64,000 bases of DNA from Lwoffella lincolnii (GCF_002014765.1 NZ_MUYT01000015.1:1-64000), one strand, 5' to 3'. Positions 17,114 through 26,656 are shown, numbered from the stretch's first letter. The notes: generated by a model not told the origin, from the letters alone. Made by a program: numbers and translations.

Positions 17114-18124
17114 ATGAGTGTCGGCATGAGTACAGCTGAAAATAACGCAAAAGCCAGTTTGGGTAAGCATGGTCATATGGACAGCAAGCATCGCATTGCT
17201 GTTTTGTTTCCAGGGCAGGGGTCACAGCAGGTAGGTATGCTCAGCGAGCTTTGGGACAGTTATCCTATGATTGAGCAAACATTTACTGAAGCCAGTGATG
17301 CTTTGGGATTTGATTTGTGGCAGGTGTGCCAAGATGATGTGCTGTTGGCACAGACTCAATACACACAGCCTGCTTTGTTGGCTGCCAGTATGGCACTGTG
17401 GCGAATAATTGAGCCTAAATTGCAATATTCTCCCATTTATTTGTTGGGTCATTCTTTAGGTGAATTTAGCGCATTGTGTGCATCAGGGGTATTCAGTTTG
17501 GCTGATGCGGTGCGATTGGTGCATCAGCGTGGTCAGTTTATGGCATCGGCGGTGATGGGCATGGATACTAAAATGGCTGCCATTTTGGGCTTGGAAGACA
17601 GCCAAGTTGCCAATATGTGTGAGCAGATAGGTGATATGAATCCTACAGCATTGGTTGACCCTGCTAATTTTAATAGCCCCGGACAAGTGGTGGTGGCTGG
17701 TAATGCGATTGGGGTGGATGCGGTGATTGAGCAAACTCAAACCTGTCATGGTAAAAAGGCAGTACCGCTAAAAGTGAGTGTGCCATCACATTGTCGGTTG
17801 ATGACTCCTGCGTGTGCCAAACTCAAAGATAAACTGGATAATATTGAGTTTTTACCTGCCAATATCAATGTTATCCAAAACCGTCACGCACGAGTTGAAC
17901 AAAGTACGGATGAGGTTAAGACTGCTCTGGTTGAGCAGTTAAACCACCCAGTACGATGGTCTGAAAGTATGCAAATGTTGGCAGACATGCACATTGATGT
18001 GTTAATTGAATGTGGTAGCGGTAATGTGTTGAGCAATTTAGCAAAACGCCAAGCTGATCCCATAATCGCTTATCCCACAGACAAAATCAGTCGTTTACAA
18101 AAATTAGATGAGATATTGTTATGA
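17114..18124 (+). CDS. fabD: Malonyl-CoA:ACP transacylase
   Basis: FabD moves the malonyl group from CoA to acyl carrier protein to feed fatty acid synthesis. The product has FPGQGSQ near residue 36, the nucleophile motif GHSLGEFSALCASG and the SVPSHC region with the catalytic histidine. The first ATG gives 336 residues, about 20 longer than usual; starts at 17126 or 17177 are possible and no strong ribosome binding site decides. Its stop overlaps the fabG start. Confidence 0.95.
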   Translation: MSVGMSTAENNAKASLGKHGHMDSKHRIAVLFPGQGSQQVGMLSELWDSYPMIEQTFTEASDALGFDLWQVCQDDVLLAQTQYTQPALLAASMALWRIIEPKLQYSPIYLLGHSLGEFSALCASGVFSLADAVRLVHQRGQFMASAVMGMDTKMAAILGLEDSQVANMCEQIGDMNPTALVDPANFNSPGQVVVAGNAIGVDAVIEQTQTCHGKKAVPLKVSVPSHCRLMTPACAKLKDKLDNIEFLPANINVIQNRHARVEQSTDEVKTALVEQLNHPVRWSESMQMLADMHIDVLIECGSGNVLSNLAKRQADPIIAYPTDKISRLQKLDEILL

Positions 18125-18849
18125 GTCGTAATATCGCTTTGGTGACAGGAGCCAGCCGTGGCATTGGCAAGGCCATTGCTAAACGCTTGGCAAAAGAGGG
18201 CTACTTTGTTATTGGCACAGCAACCAGCAATGCAGGGGTAGAGGGCATTGATGCGTATTTGCATGAGTTTGGTGGCATTGGTCGGATACTCGATGTGCGT
18301 CAGCAAGAAAATATTGATAAGCTTTTTGAAGAAATCGAAAGTGTCTATGGCAATGTGCAATTATTGGTGAATAATGCAGGCATTACCCATGATGGCTTGC
18401 TGATGCGTATGAAAGATGAAGATTGGCTTGATGTGCTTGAGACCAATTTATCATCTGTCTATCGCATGAGTAAACGTGCCATTCGTGGCATGATGAAAGC
18501 TCGTAAAGGTCGCATCATCAACATCACATCTGTGGTGGCTCAAATGGGCAATGCAGGGCAAGCCAATTATGCGGCAAGTAAGGCGGCGGTTGAAGGTTTT
18601 ACCCGTACCTTGGCTCGTGAGGTTGGCTCTCGGCAAGTTACCGTCAATTGCGTGGCTCCCGGTTTGATTGAAACCGACATGACTGATAAGCTAGATGAGC
18701 GTTTACTCAACTCCATGCTTGATGCTGTGCCTGTTGGGCGTTTGGGTCAGCCTGAAGACGTGGCAGCGGCGGTGATATTTTTGGCAAGCGATGAAGCCAG
18801 CTACATCACAGGGGCAGTATTGGCGGTAAATGGTGGCATGTATATGTAA
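18121..18849 (+). CDS. fabG: 3-oxoacyl-ACP reductase
   Basis: FabG is the NADPH-dependent reductase of the fatty acid elongation cycle. The 242-residue short-chain dehydrogenase has the TGASRGIGKAIA cofactor motif at residues 9-20, NNAG near 84, catalytic Ser and YAASK, and the C-terminal ITGAVLAVNGGMYM. It overlaps fabD by ATGA. No acpP follows, unlike many relatives. Confidence 0.96.
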   Translation: MSRNIALVTGASRGIGKAIAKRLAKEGYFVIGTATSNAGVEGIDAYLHEFGGIGRILDVRQQENIDKLFEEIESVYGNVQLLVNNAGITHDGLLMRMKDEDWLDVLETNLSSVYRMSKRAIRGMMKARKGRIINITSVVAQMGNAGQANYAASKAAVEGFTRTLAREVGSRQVTVNCVAPGLIETDMTDKLDERLLNSMLDAVPVGRLGQPEDVAAAVIFLASDEASYITGAVLAVNGGMYM

Positions 18850-18906
18850 GATTTTGTTGATTTACCCACCAACACAAAACGGTCAGACAAAATAAAGGGG
18901 AGAATT

Positions 18907-19863
18907 GTGCAAATATTATTAGCCAATCCAAGAGGGTTTTGTGCTGGGGTTTATCGTGCCATTGCCATTGTCAATCAAGCTTTAGAACGTTTTGAACCGC
19001 CCATTTATGTGCGTCATGAAGTGGTGCATAATAAGTTTGTGGTGTCGGATTTGGCAGCTCGTGGGGCGGTGTTTGTTGAAGAATTAGATGAAGTGCCAGA
19101 TGGCTCAATCGTGATTTTCTCGGCTCATGGGGTATCAAAGGCGGTGGAAGATGAAGCCAAACGCCGTGATTTGACCGTATTTGATGCCACCTGTCCACTG
19201 GTTACCAAAGTGCATATTGAAATCAATAAATTTGCCAAAACAGGCATGGATGCAGTTTTGATTGGACATGCAGGACATCCAGAAGTTGAAGGCACGATGG
19301 GACGTTTTGATCCGCAATATGGCGGACGCATTCATCTGATTGAGGACATTGCAGACGTTGCTAAGTTAGACATGCCAAAGAACAGTGAACTGGCGTTTGT
19401 TACCCAAACCACTTTGTCTATAGATGACACCGCAGGGGTGATAGATGCCTTAAAAGATAAATTTCCCAAAATTCATGCCCCACGTAAAGATGACATTTGT
19501 TATGCCACTCAAAACCGTCAAGATGCAGTTAAGCAACTGGCGGATAAATGCGATGTGGTATTGGTGGTAGGCTCACCCAATTCGTCCAATTCCAATCGCT
19601 TGCGAGAATTGGCTGAACGCATGGGCTGTCAAGCGTATTTGATAGATAATGCCAGTGAAATGGATAAAACTTGGTTTGATGGTATTCAAACGGTTGGTGT
19701 GACAGCAGGGGCATCTGCTCCAGAAGTACTTATTCAAGAAGTGCTTAGACAGCTACAAAATTGGGGCGGCAGTTTGCCTAAAGAAATTGAAGGAATCGCT
19801 GAAAACGTTACTTTCAGCTTACCAAAAGAATTAAGAGCATCACCCACTGATGCGTCTACTTAA
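18907..19863 (+). CDS. ispH: 4-hydroxy-3-methylbut-2-enyl diphosphate reductase
   Basis: IspH makes the last step of the MEP isoprenoid pathway, using a [4Fe-4S] cluster. The 318-residue product has the three cluster cysteines in PRGFCAG (Cys12), FDATCPLVTKVH and DDICYATQNRQ, and the VTAGASAPE motif. The start is GTG 18907 with AAAGGGGAGAA upstream. Residue 16 is Tyr (GVYRAI) where E. coli and many relatives have Asp. Confidence 0.96.
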   Translation: MQILLANPRGFCAGVYRAIAIVNQALERFEPPIYVRHEVVHNKFVVSDLAARGAVFVEELDEVPDGSIVIFSAHGVSKAVEDEAKRRDLTVFDATCPLVTKVHIEINKFAKTGMDAVLIGHAGHPEVEGTMGRFDPQYGGRIHLIEDIADVAKLDMPKNSELAFVTQTTLSIDDTAGVIDALKDKFPKIHAPRKDDICYATQNRQDAVKQLADKCDVVLVVGSPNSSNSNRLRELAERMGCQAYLIDNASEMDKTWFDGIQTVGVTAGASAPEVLIQEVLRQLQNWGGSLPKEIEGIAENVTFSLPKELRASPTDAST

Positions 19864-19999
19864 AAGTGGCGTTAAAAATACCTTGAAAAATTATCGCCTT
19901 GTCCTTATTTGATGTCATAACTGCTTGGTATTTATTCACCATAAAGACAAGCTGATTTTTAAACAAAAATCATTCACATCAATGAAAGGATAACGATTT

Positions 20000-21964
20000 A
20001 TGAGTGATAATTCTCAGTCTCAGCAATCCACTCAACACCAACCCACTCAACATCAGTTTGAAGCTGAGGTTGCCCAGTTATTACATTTGGTAACACATTC
20101 TTTGTATTCCAATGCTGATATCTTTGTGCGTGAGCTGGTTTCTAACGCATCAGACGCTTGTGATAAACTTCGTTTTGAAGCCACCAATGATGACAGCTTA
20201 TATGAAGATGACAGCGAATTACATATTCGCATTGAGCTGGATAAAGACGCTAAAACCATCAGCTTTATTGATAATGGCATTGGCATGAATGAAGCTGATG
20301 TCATCGAAAATCTAGGTACGATTGCTAAGTCTGGCACAAAAGCCTTTTTAGAAAAACTATCAGAAGATAAGAAAAAAGATGGTCAGCTGATTGGTCAGTT
20401 TGGTGTGGGATTTTATTCTGGTTTTATCGTTGCTGATAAAATCACTGTAGAAACCCGCAAAGCGGGTGAGAATGCCAACCAAGCTGTGCGTTGGATATCA
20501 GATGGTACAGGGGCATACACCACTGAGACCATCAGCAAAGACAGTCGTGGTACGACGGTGATTTTACACCTAAAAGATGAATACAGCGAAGGTGATGATA
20601 ACTATCTTGACCGCCATAAAATTAAACAACTGGTCAATAAATATTCTGACCATATTAGCTTGCCGATTGAGATGCGTAAAGAAGTCTGGCAAGAAGAGGT
20701 CAAAGAAGATGAAGATGATGACACCCCAGCAGGTGGTGATTATGTGCTAACGGACGAATGGGAAGTCATTAACCAAGCATCTGCCCTATGGACTCGCTCA
20801 GCCGATGACATCAGTGATGAAGAATACAGCGAGTTTTATAAAAATATTAGCCATGATTATGCAGACCCCTTAGCGTGGACGCACAATCGTGTGGAGGGGC
20901 GTGTGCAGTTTACCCAACTGCTTTATATTCCCCAAAAAGCCCCATTTGACCTATATGCTCGTGAGCAACAGCGTGGATTGAAGCTTTATGTCAAACGTGT
21001 ATTTATCATGGATGATGCCGAACAGCTGTTGCCCATGTATCTGCGATTTGTTAAAGGCATCATTGATTCAGCTGATTTACCATTGAATGTCAGCCGTGAA
21101 TTACTTCAAGAAAGTCGTGATGTGAAATCCATCAGAGAAGGCAATGCTCGACGTGTGTTGACTCTACTGGCAAGCTTAGCCAATAGTGAAGACGCTGAAA
21201 AACAAGCGAAGTTTAAAGCATTTTATGCTGAATTTGGTGACGTGTTAAAAGAAGGTTTGGGTGAGGACATAAGCAACCAAGCTCGCATTGCCAAGCTATT
21301 ACACTATGTTACCAGCACGCATGATGGGTTAGAAACCAGCTTTGCCGATTATAAAGAACGTATGAAAGATGGACAAAAAGCCATCTATTATCTGACCGCT
21401 GATAACTTGGCATCTGCCAAAAATAGTCCACAACTTGAGTTGTTTAAGAAAAAAGGCATTGAAGTCATCTTAATGACCAACCGTGTTGACGAATGGGCAA
21501 TGAACTTTTTACACGAGTTTGATGGCACACCACTACAAAACATAGCCAAAGGGGCGGTGGATTTGGGTGATTTGCAAGATGAAGAAGAAAAGCAAGAAGC
21601 CGAAAAAGCCCAAGAAACACTGAAACCTGTGGTGGATAAATTAAAAACTGCCCTAAGTGAGCGTGCCAAAGATGTGCGAGTGTCTAACCGTTTGGTGGAC
21701 AGCCCTGCATTGTTGGTTACCGCTGATGGTGAGCTGTCCCCTCAAATGGTGCAAATGCTCAAGCAAATGGGGCAGGAAGTACCCGAGACTAAGCCCATTT
21801 TGGAAATTAATCCCAATCACCCACTCATTAAACGCCTTGAAACCAGTGAACAGTTTGATGACCTGGCTCAAGTCATTTTTGATCAGTCCTTGCTTGCTGA
21901 AGGTGGTCACTTAGAAGACCCAGCAGGGTATTTAAAGAGAATAAATGAGTTGTTGATGAAATAA
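20000..21964 (+). CDS. htpG: Chaperone HtpG (Hsp90 family)
   Basis: HtpG is the bacterial Hsp90, an ATP-dependent dimeric chaperone. The 654-residue product has the GHKL ATP-binding domain: ELVSNASDACDKLR, DNGIGM and GQFGVGFYSGF. A middle domain with the VSRELLQESRDV catalytic-loop region and a C-terminal dimerisation domain follow. AAAGGATAACG precedes the ATG. An acidic insertion (about residue 237, EDEDDDT) explains part of the extra length over E. coli. Confidence 0.98.
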   Translation: MSDNSQSQQSTQHQPTQHQFEAEVAQLLHLVTHSLYSNADIFVRELVSNASDACDKLRFEATNDDSLYEDDSELHIRIELDKDAKTISFIDNGIGMNEADVIENLGTIAKSGTKAFLEKLSEDKKKDGQLIGQFGVGFYSGFIVADKITVETRKAGENANQAVRWISDGTGAYTTETISKDSRGTTVILHLKDEYSEGDDNYLDRHKIKQLVNKYSDHISLPIEMRKEVWQEEVKEDEDDDTPAGGDYVLTDEWEVINQASALWTRSADDISDEEYSEFYKNISHDYADPLAWTHNRVEGRVQFTQLLYIPQKAPFDLYAREQQRGLKLYVKRVFIMDDAEQLLPMYLRFVKGIIDSADLPLNVSRELLQESRDVKSIREGNARRVLTLLASLANSEDAEKQAKFKAFYAEFGDVLKEGLGEDISNQARIAKLLHYVTSTHDGLETSFADYKERMKDGQKAIYYLTADNLASAKNSPQLELFKKKGIEVILMTNRVDEWAMNFLHEFDGTPLQNIAKGAVDLGDLQDEEEKQEAEKAQETLKPVVDKLKTALSERAKDVRVSNRLVDSPALLVTADGELSPQMVQMLKQMGQEVPETKPILEINPNHPLIKRLETSEQFDDLAQVIFDQSLLAEGGHLEDPAGYLKRINELLMK

Positions 21965-21990
21965 TCATTGATAAATTTATCCACCAACAA

Positions 21991-22019
21991 AAAACGCCAA
22001 GCAATCATCTTGGCGTTTT
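21991..22019 (+). terminator. Terminator after htpG
   Basis: AAAACGCCAAG at 21991-22001 pairs with CTTGGCGTTTT at 22009-22019 around a seven-base loop, followed by more Ts. It ends htpG transcription. Its A tract may also serve the decayed gene on the other strand. Confidence 0.9.
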
Positions 22020-22034
22020 TTTGCTTTATCGAAT

Positions 22035-22470
22035 TCAATGTTTATCAAACTCAACATATTCATACTTTTTGATATTCATGACACTTTAACAATCGGTCAT
22101 GCCGTCTGGTTGAGTTGGACAATACCTCTACCAATAATACAGGCTTAGTCAATGTGTCTTTGTCATCGTTATTATCACAATCGACTGCCACATCAGGAAA
22201 AAAAGTAGTTATTGCCAACATTGACTTTTAGGCATTCCATATAGGTTTGATAAGGCTTGCCTTTTAAATGTGAGCGTAATAAAATGGTAAGATTTAGTGC
22301 CAATATATTATGTACTTTACTGGTATTACCCATCATATAAACGTCTAAACGTCATTATCAATCAATTCATAACCAATCAATTCATAACGGTGATTGTCAT
22401 CACAGGCATAATTTTTCAGATAATCAGCAACTGAAACAAAACTGACTTCTTTTTTGCTAACGGTATTCAT
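22035..22470 (-). pseudogene. Decayed Uma2-family (DUF820) nuclease-like gene
   Basis: Read on the minus strand, this stretch encodes a broken Uma2 protein, a family with a PD-(D/E)xK nuclease fold. It starts MNTVSKKEVSFVSVADYLK and continues RYELI, DVYMMGNTSKVHNILALNL, PDVAVDCD, PVLLVEVLSNSTRRHDRLLK and EYQK. Three lesions are visible. An 8-bp tandem duplication (22338-22353) shifts the frame, an extra base in an A7/T7 run (22198-22204) shifts it again, and a deletion near the C-terminus joins YQK to a few residues and a stop. A 15-bp in-frame tandem duplication (22359-22388) repeats YELI. It fills most of the 605-base gap between htpG and the MarC gene. Confidence 0.8.
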
Positions 22471-22569
22471 GTTTGACATCTCTTAATATTAAGGCTTGGT
22501 AAGCATGTATTTATAGCAGCATTATCAAGATGTTTTGTGTTGCGGACATTGTTCAGATTAAAGCCTGTG

Positions 22570-23160
22570 TCAGCCCAAATACGATTTAAAACCATTTAAC
22601 AACATCTGCACTGAAATCGAGATTAAAATCATTCCCATCAGCCGTTCAATTGCTTTTAGCCCCCGACTGCCCAAAATTTTATACAATTTGGTTGAAAAAT
22701 ATAAAATCACCGCTGAGACCGACCATGCCAATACAACCGCTGATAGTGATTTCATGATTTGATCAGGGTTACGTTCCACCAGTAAAATCAGTGTTGCCAA
22801 AATTGAAGGACCTGCTACCAAAGGAACGGCAAGTGGTACGATAAACGGCTCACCACCATCATCACTGTCATCAGGTAAAACCCCACCTGGAGCAGGAAAA
22901 ATCATGCGAATGGCAATAATCATCATCACCACACCACCGCCAATAGCGACCGCTTCACGACTTAGCCCAAGTGTGTGTAAAATGCTACCACCAGCAAATA
23001 AAAACAACACCATCAGCCCCAATGCGATGAGCAATTCACGCACGATGATGGGTTTGCGACGCTTTTCTGGCACGCTGTCTAGCACAGACAAAAATATGGG
23101 AATATTTCCCAATGGATCCATGATTAAAAATAAAGTCAGAGCAGTGGCAAAAATTTCCAT
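22570..23160 (-). CDS. MarC/YhgN-family integral membrane protein
   Basis: The 196-residue product has six hydrophobic segments, the family's TLFLIMDPLGNIPIFLSVL start and a later AVPLVAGPSILATLILL motif that mirrors the first. It is close in pattern to E. coli YhgN. Transport function in this family is not well established (SnatA-type members move amino acids), so I leave the substrate open. Confidence 0.9.
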   Translation of the reverse strand: MEIFATALTLFLIMDPLGNIPIFLSVLDSVPEKRRKPIIVRELLIALGLMVLFLFAGGSILHTLGLSREAVAIGGGVVMMIIAIRMIFPAPGGVLPDDSDDGGEPFIVPLAVPLVAGPSILATLILLVERNPDQIMKSLSAVVLAWSVSAVILYFSTKLYKILGSRGLKAIERLMGMILISISVQMLLNGFKSYLG

Positions 23161-23171
23161 AAAAAATCTCT

Positions 23172-23206
23172 AGGGTGTGTTCATATTTGGATAATATGGC
23201 TAAAAA
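23172..23206. repeat. Partial copy of the AGGGCGTG palindromic repeat
   Basis: AGGGTGTGTTCATATTTGGATAATATGGCTAAAAA here aligns with about 30 of 35 bases of the reverse complement of the complete palindromic element at 35625-35681. Only one half is present. It lies directly upstream of the MarC-family gene. Confidence 0.7.
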
Positions 23207-23252
23207 GTTGGTTAAGATAGTCAGTAAAAACCACTAAAAATAATGGATAAAA

Positions 23253-23280
23253 CAAAAAACCCCACGCAAGAGCGTAGGGT
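23253..23280 (-). terminator. Terminator of tRNA-Glu
   Basis: On the minus strand a 9-bp stem (complement of 23272-23280 with 23259-23267, one G-T pair) encloses a four-base loop and is followed by six Ts. It is placed about 50 bases past the tRNA 3' end. Confidence 0.8.
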
Positions 23281-23331
23281 CATTGTGCTGGCAGGTGATG
23301 AGTGATTAACATCATAACTGCTAAAGAATAT

Positions 23332-23407
<76 letters not shown>

Positions 23408-23430
23408 GCAAGAACCGAACTTCAATTGCT

Positions 23431-23470
23431 ATGATACTATACTGCTGCCGCTTTTACCGTATCGTATCAT
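23431..23470. promoter_or_regulatory. Imperfect inverted repeat upstream of tRNA-Glu
   Basis: ATGATACTATAC at 23431-23442 and GTATCGTATCAT at 23459-23470 are 11/12 inverted repeats around a 16-base spacer. They lie in the tRNA promoter region and between the divergent tRNA and TonB receptor gene. It may be a protein-binding site or may overlap promoter elements. Confidence 0.4.
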
Positions 23471-23558
23471 GTTGAAGTGGGGCGTATTCTAATGAATATT
23501 GCCAATGATGTCAAGGAATTATTAATAAATAATATAATTAAGAGCTTGAAAGTCAAAT

Positions 23559-23577
23559 GATAATGATTTATATTATT
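23559..23577 (+). promoter_or_regulatory. Fur-box-like site before TonB receptor
   Basis: GATAATGATTTATATTATT matches 14 of 19 positions of the classic Fur consensus, with the left half perfect. It lies about 95 bases before the start codon of an iron/heme receptor gene, the expected place for iron repression. Confidence 0.55.
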
Positions 23578-23670
23578 GTCTATTACATTTTAATAAACTT
23601 TTCAATAAATATTATATACTTTAATAACAAAGTAACAAAGTATATAGTTTTCTTTATACAGGCAATAATC

Positions 23671-26502
23671 ATGAACCAAATAAAAAAATCCAGACATGTA
23701 TTAAAACTCAGCATGCTGTCTTTAAGTTTATTAAACATTACTCAAATAGCAATGGCAGAAGATACGTCTAATATAACAGATAAAAAAATAGCCCCATCTG
23801 TTATATTAGATGAGCTTATTTTGACAGCAGAAACCATTAAAGAGACCCAAAAACCCTTTACCAAAGCATCGGCCACCAGCGTGCGAGAAAATGTATTTAA
23901 TGCCAGTGAGAATGTTGATGCCATTGTGCGTAGTATGCCAGGGGCGTTCACTCAGCAGGATAAATCCTCTGGGCTGGTATCATTAAATGTACGAGGCGAT
24001 AGCGGATTTGGGCGTGCCAACAGCATGGTTGATGGTGTAACCCAAACCTTTTACAGCACCTCAACCGATGCTGGGCGTGGGGGTGGTACCTCACAGTTTG
24101 GTGCGGTGATTGACCAAAATTTCATTGCAGGCGTTGAATTAAACAAGGGCAGTTTTAATGGCAAAGGTGGTCTAAATACCTTAACAGGTTCGGCCAATTT
24201 TCGTACGCTAAATGCTGATGATGTGATTAAAGATGACAAGAATTTTGGCGTCATTGCCAAAGGTTTGACTGGTAAAAATGTGACGGATAAAAATTTTATG
24301 CTGGCAGCTGGCGTTCGTGGGTGGCTTGATAATGGCAGTATCAGTGCTTTATATGCTTATAGCCACAAAGACATTAGCCAAAATTATAAAGTTGGCGGTG
24401 GCGGGACGCACATTGGCAATGTTGGCGATGATTTGCTACTTAGTAAACAAAAACAAGTTTTTGCCAAAGAGCATGCACTCACTTACGATGAAGCCAGCCA
24501 GTCTTGGCAAAAAGATTTGACCAAATTAGATGAAGAAACAGGCAAGCCTTTATGGGACAGAAAATATCGATTTGGCGGTAAGTGCTATGGGCTGGGCTGT
24601 ATTGATACAAAAGAAAAATTTGATGAATATGTTGCTGACAAACAGAAACAATGGCAAAAGCATGGTGCAAAAGAGTACAGCATTACCCCCATTGACATAA
24701 CCGCCTTAAACCAAACCTCAAAAAGTCATTTGGCAAAAATTAACTACAACAATGACACCAGCGATGTTGGTCTACAACTGCGTAAAATGGACACCAAGAT
24801 AGGCAGTCGCCGTATCAGTAATGATAATTATCAGCTTGATGTTGCTTACAATCCAAATGAGATCATTGATTTAAAAGTGTTGGCAGCTCATAATGTGGGC
24901 GTACAAAAATACCCCAAAGGTTCAACTTTTACAGGCTGGAAATTGGATAAAGACTTTGAAGCCAAAAACACTGCCAATCTTTTTGACCTAAACAACACTC
25001 ACACCTTTAATTTGCCAAAGCAAATGGATTTGACCACAACTATTGGGCTTAACATATTGCATAATGAATATTCAAAAAATCGCTTCCCAGATGAGCTTGG
25101 GCTATTTTATACCAATGATTTATTATGTGGCGGCGGTTATGATGCCTGTGGCGGTCGTTTTCAGGGGACAAGCAGCACATTGCCAAAAAAATCGGTGATT
25201 GTACAGCCCTCAGGCAAACAGCGTTTTCATTCTATTTATTTGGACACATCATTACAAAAAGACAAATATCAGTTAGATTATAGCGTTAATGCCAGTCAGT
25301 ACCGTTTTAGTGGTGAGCATGCCAGTTATTATAGTAGCCAAAAAGAGTTTAAAGATAAGTTTGGTGAAGATTCGCAAATTTATAAACAACACTGCTCGCC
25401 AAGTTGTGATGTGTATGAGCCTTTGGTAACCACTTCTGGTAAAAAACACGCCATCAACCATTCTGTTACTTTAAGTGCCAAATATGACACAGGTTTTATG
25501 CCTTTTGTCAGCTTTGCACGCACGCACAGAATGCCCAACATTCAAGAAATGTTCTTTTCTCAAATTGGTGATGTTGGTGTCAATACCGCATTAAAACCAG
25601 AACAAGCCAATACATATCAGTTGGGTTTTAATGTTTTTAAGCACAATCTATTGACAGACAACGATACTTTGGGGCTAAAAGTATTGGGTTATGAAAGCCG
25701 TATCAACAATTACATTCATAATGTTTATGGCAAATGGTATGACACAAAAAATCCGCCCAGTTGGGTTGCCAGTGGTGCATTAAAAGGCGATACCATACAA
25801 CATCGCAACTGGCAAATGCCTGTGCATAAACAGGGCTTAGAGCTTGAAATCAACTATGATGCTGGGCGTTATTTTACCAATTTGTCTTATGCCAGACAAA
25901 AGACCGACCAACCAACCAATTATAGCGATGCCAGCGAGTCCCCACTAAATAGCTCAAAAGAAGACCAATTAACACAAGGCTATGGGCTAAGCAAAGTGTC
26001 AATGTTGCCCAAAGATTATGGACGATTTGAGTTTGGTGTGCGTGCATTTGATAATAAACTCACCGTGGGCAGTATGGTGCGTTATTATGGACAAAGCCCA
26101 CGAGCGACCATTGAACCCAGATACATTGATGGCACGCATGGCGGTAATACATCGCATTCAGATGATAAAGGCGCCCATGTCATCAAACAAATTGAGATGC
26201 TAAAAAGACAACCTTTGGTGCATGATTTTTATGTTGCTTATGAACCGATGAAAGATTTGGTGATGCGTCTTGATGTGCAAAATGCGTTTGATAAACTGTA
26301 TATTGACCCCTTAGATGCCAACAATGATGCCGCCACTCAGCGTTATTATCATTCATATTATAATGATGCAGATGAAGGTGCACCTTGTGCAGCGGGGCAG
26401 TTGTGTAAGCCTGATGCAAAATACGGCGGTACTACTCGCTCGGTATTGACCAATTTTGCCAAAGGGCGTTCTTTATTATTTTCAATGACTTATAAGTGGT
26501 AG
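23671..26502 (+). CDS. TonB-dependent receptor, heme/haemoglobin type
   Basis: The 943-residue product has a signal peptide (about residues 1-29, ending IAMA/ED), a TonB-box-like LDELILTAE, and a plug domain near 45-180 (SMPGAFTQQDKSSGLVSLNVRG, then GGTSQFGAVID and GSANFRTL). A large beta-barrel follows and ends in an aromatic residue (SMTYKW). The plug pattern resembles heme receptors such as HasR; the size, about 105 kDa, resembles the Moraxella haemoglobin receptor MhuA, but I cannot confirm this. Four close cysteine pairs in predicted loops suggest disulfides. The start at 23671 is chosen because it begins the signal peptide. Confidence 0.85.
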   Translation: MNQIKKSRHVLKLSMLSLSLLNITQIAMAEDTSNITDKKIAPSVILDELILTAETIKETQKPFTKASATSVRENVFNASENVDAIVRSMPGAFTQQDKSSGLVSLNVRGDSGFGRANSMVDGVTQTFYSTSTDAGRGGGTSQFGAVIDQNFIAGVELNKGSFNGKGGLNTLTGSANFRTLNADDVIKDDKNFGVIAKGLTGKNVTDKNFMLAAGVRGWLDNGSISALYAYSHKDISQNYKVGGGGTHIGNVGDDLLLSKQKQVFAKEHALTYDEASQSWQKDLTKLDEETGKPLWDRKYRFGGKCYGLGCIDTKEKFDEYVADKQKQWQKHGAKEYSITPIDITALNQTSKSHLAKINYNNDTSDVGLQLRKMDTKIGSRRISNDNYQLDVAYNPNEIIDLKVLAAHNVGVQKYPKGSTFTGWKLDKDFEAKNTANLFDLNNTHTFNLPKQMDLTTTIGLNILHNEYSKNRFPDELGLFYTNDLLCGGGYDACGGRFQGTSSTLPKKSVIVQPSGKQRFHSIYLDTSLQKDKYQLDYSVNASQYRFSGEHASYYSSQKEFKDKFGEDSQIYKQHCSPSCDVYEPLVTTSGKKHAINHSVTLSAKYDTGFMPFVSFARTHRMPNIQEMFFSQIGDVGVNTALKPEQANTYQLGFNVFKHNLLTDNDTLGLKVLGYESRINNYIHNVYGKWYDTKNPPSWVASGALKGDTIQHRNWQMPVHKQGLELEINYDAGRYFTNLSYARQKTDQPTNYSDASESPLNSSKEDQLTQGYGLSKVSMLPKDYGRFEFGVRAFDNKLTVGSMVRYYGQSPRATIEPRYIDGTHGGNTSHSDDKGAHVIKQIEMLKRQPLVHDFYVAYEPMKDLVMRLDVQNAFDKLYIDPLDANNDAATQRYYHSYYNDADEGAPCAAGQLCKPDAKYGGTTRSVLTNFAKGRSLLFSMTYKW

Positions 26503-26528
26503 TTGTTTTACTTATCATGGGTCATTCT

Positions 26529-26553
26529 CCACCTAAATCAAAAATTTAGGTGG
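26529..26553. repeat. Inverted repeat after the first TonB receptor
   Basis: CCACCTAAAT and ATTTAGGTGG flank five bases, forming a perfect 10-bp stem 25 bases after the receptor stop codon. Related sequence with the same flanks (CTTATC..G..GTCATT before, GTCAGC-type after) occurs at 34513-34582. There is no T run, so it is not a clear terminator. Confidence 0.7.
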
Positions 26554-26656
26554 AAATTTCAGCCTTAAGCCTAAGTGGCGTGTTCTTGTTTTTCAATATA
26601 CTATCTAATGCACATCTACCATTCAATCAACTCACCTAACTAACATACCTAAACCG

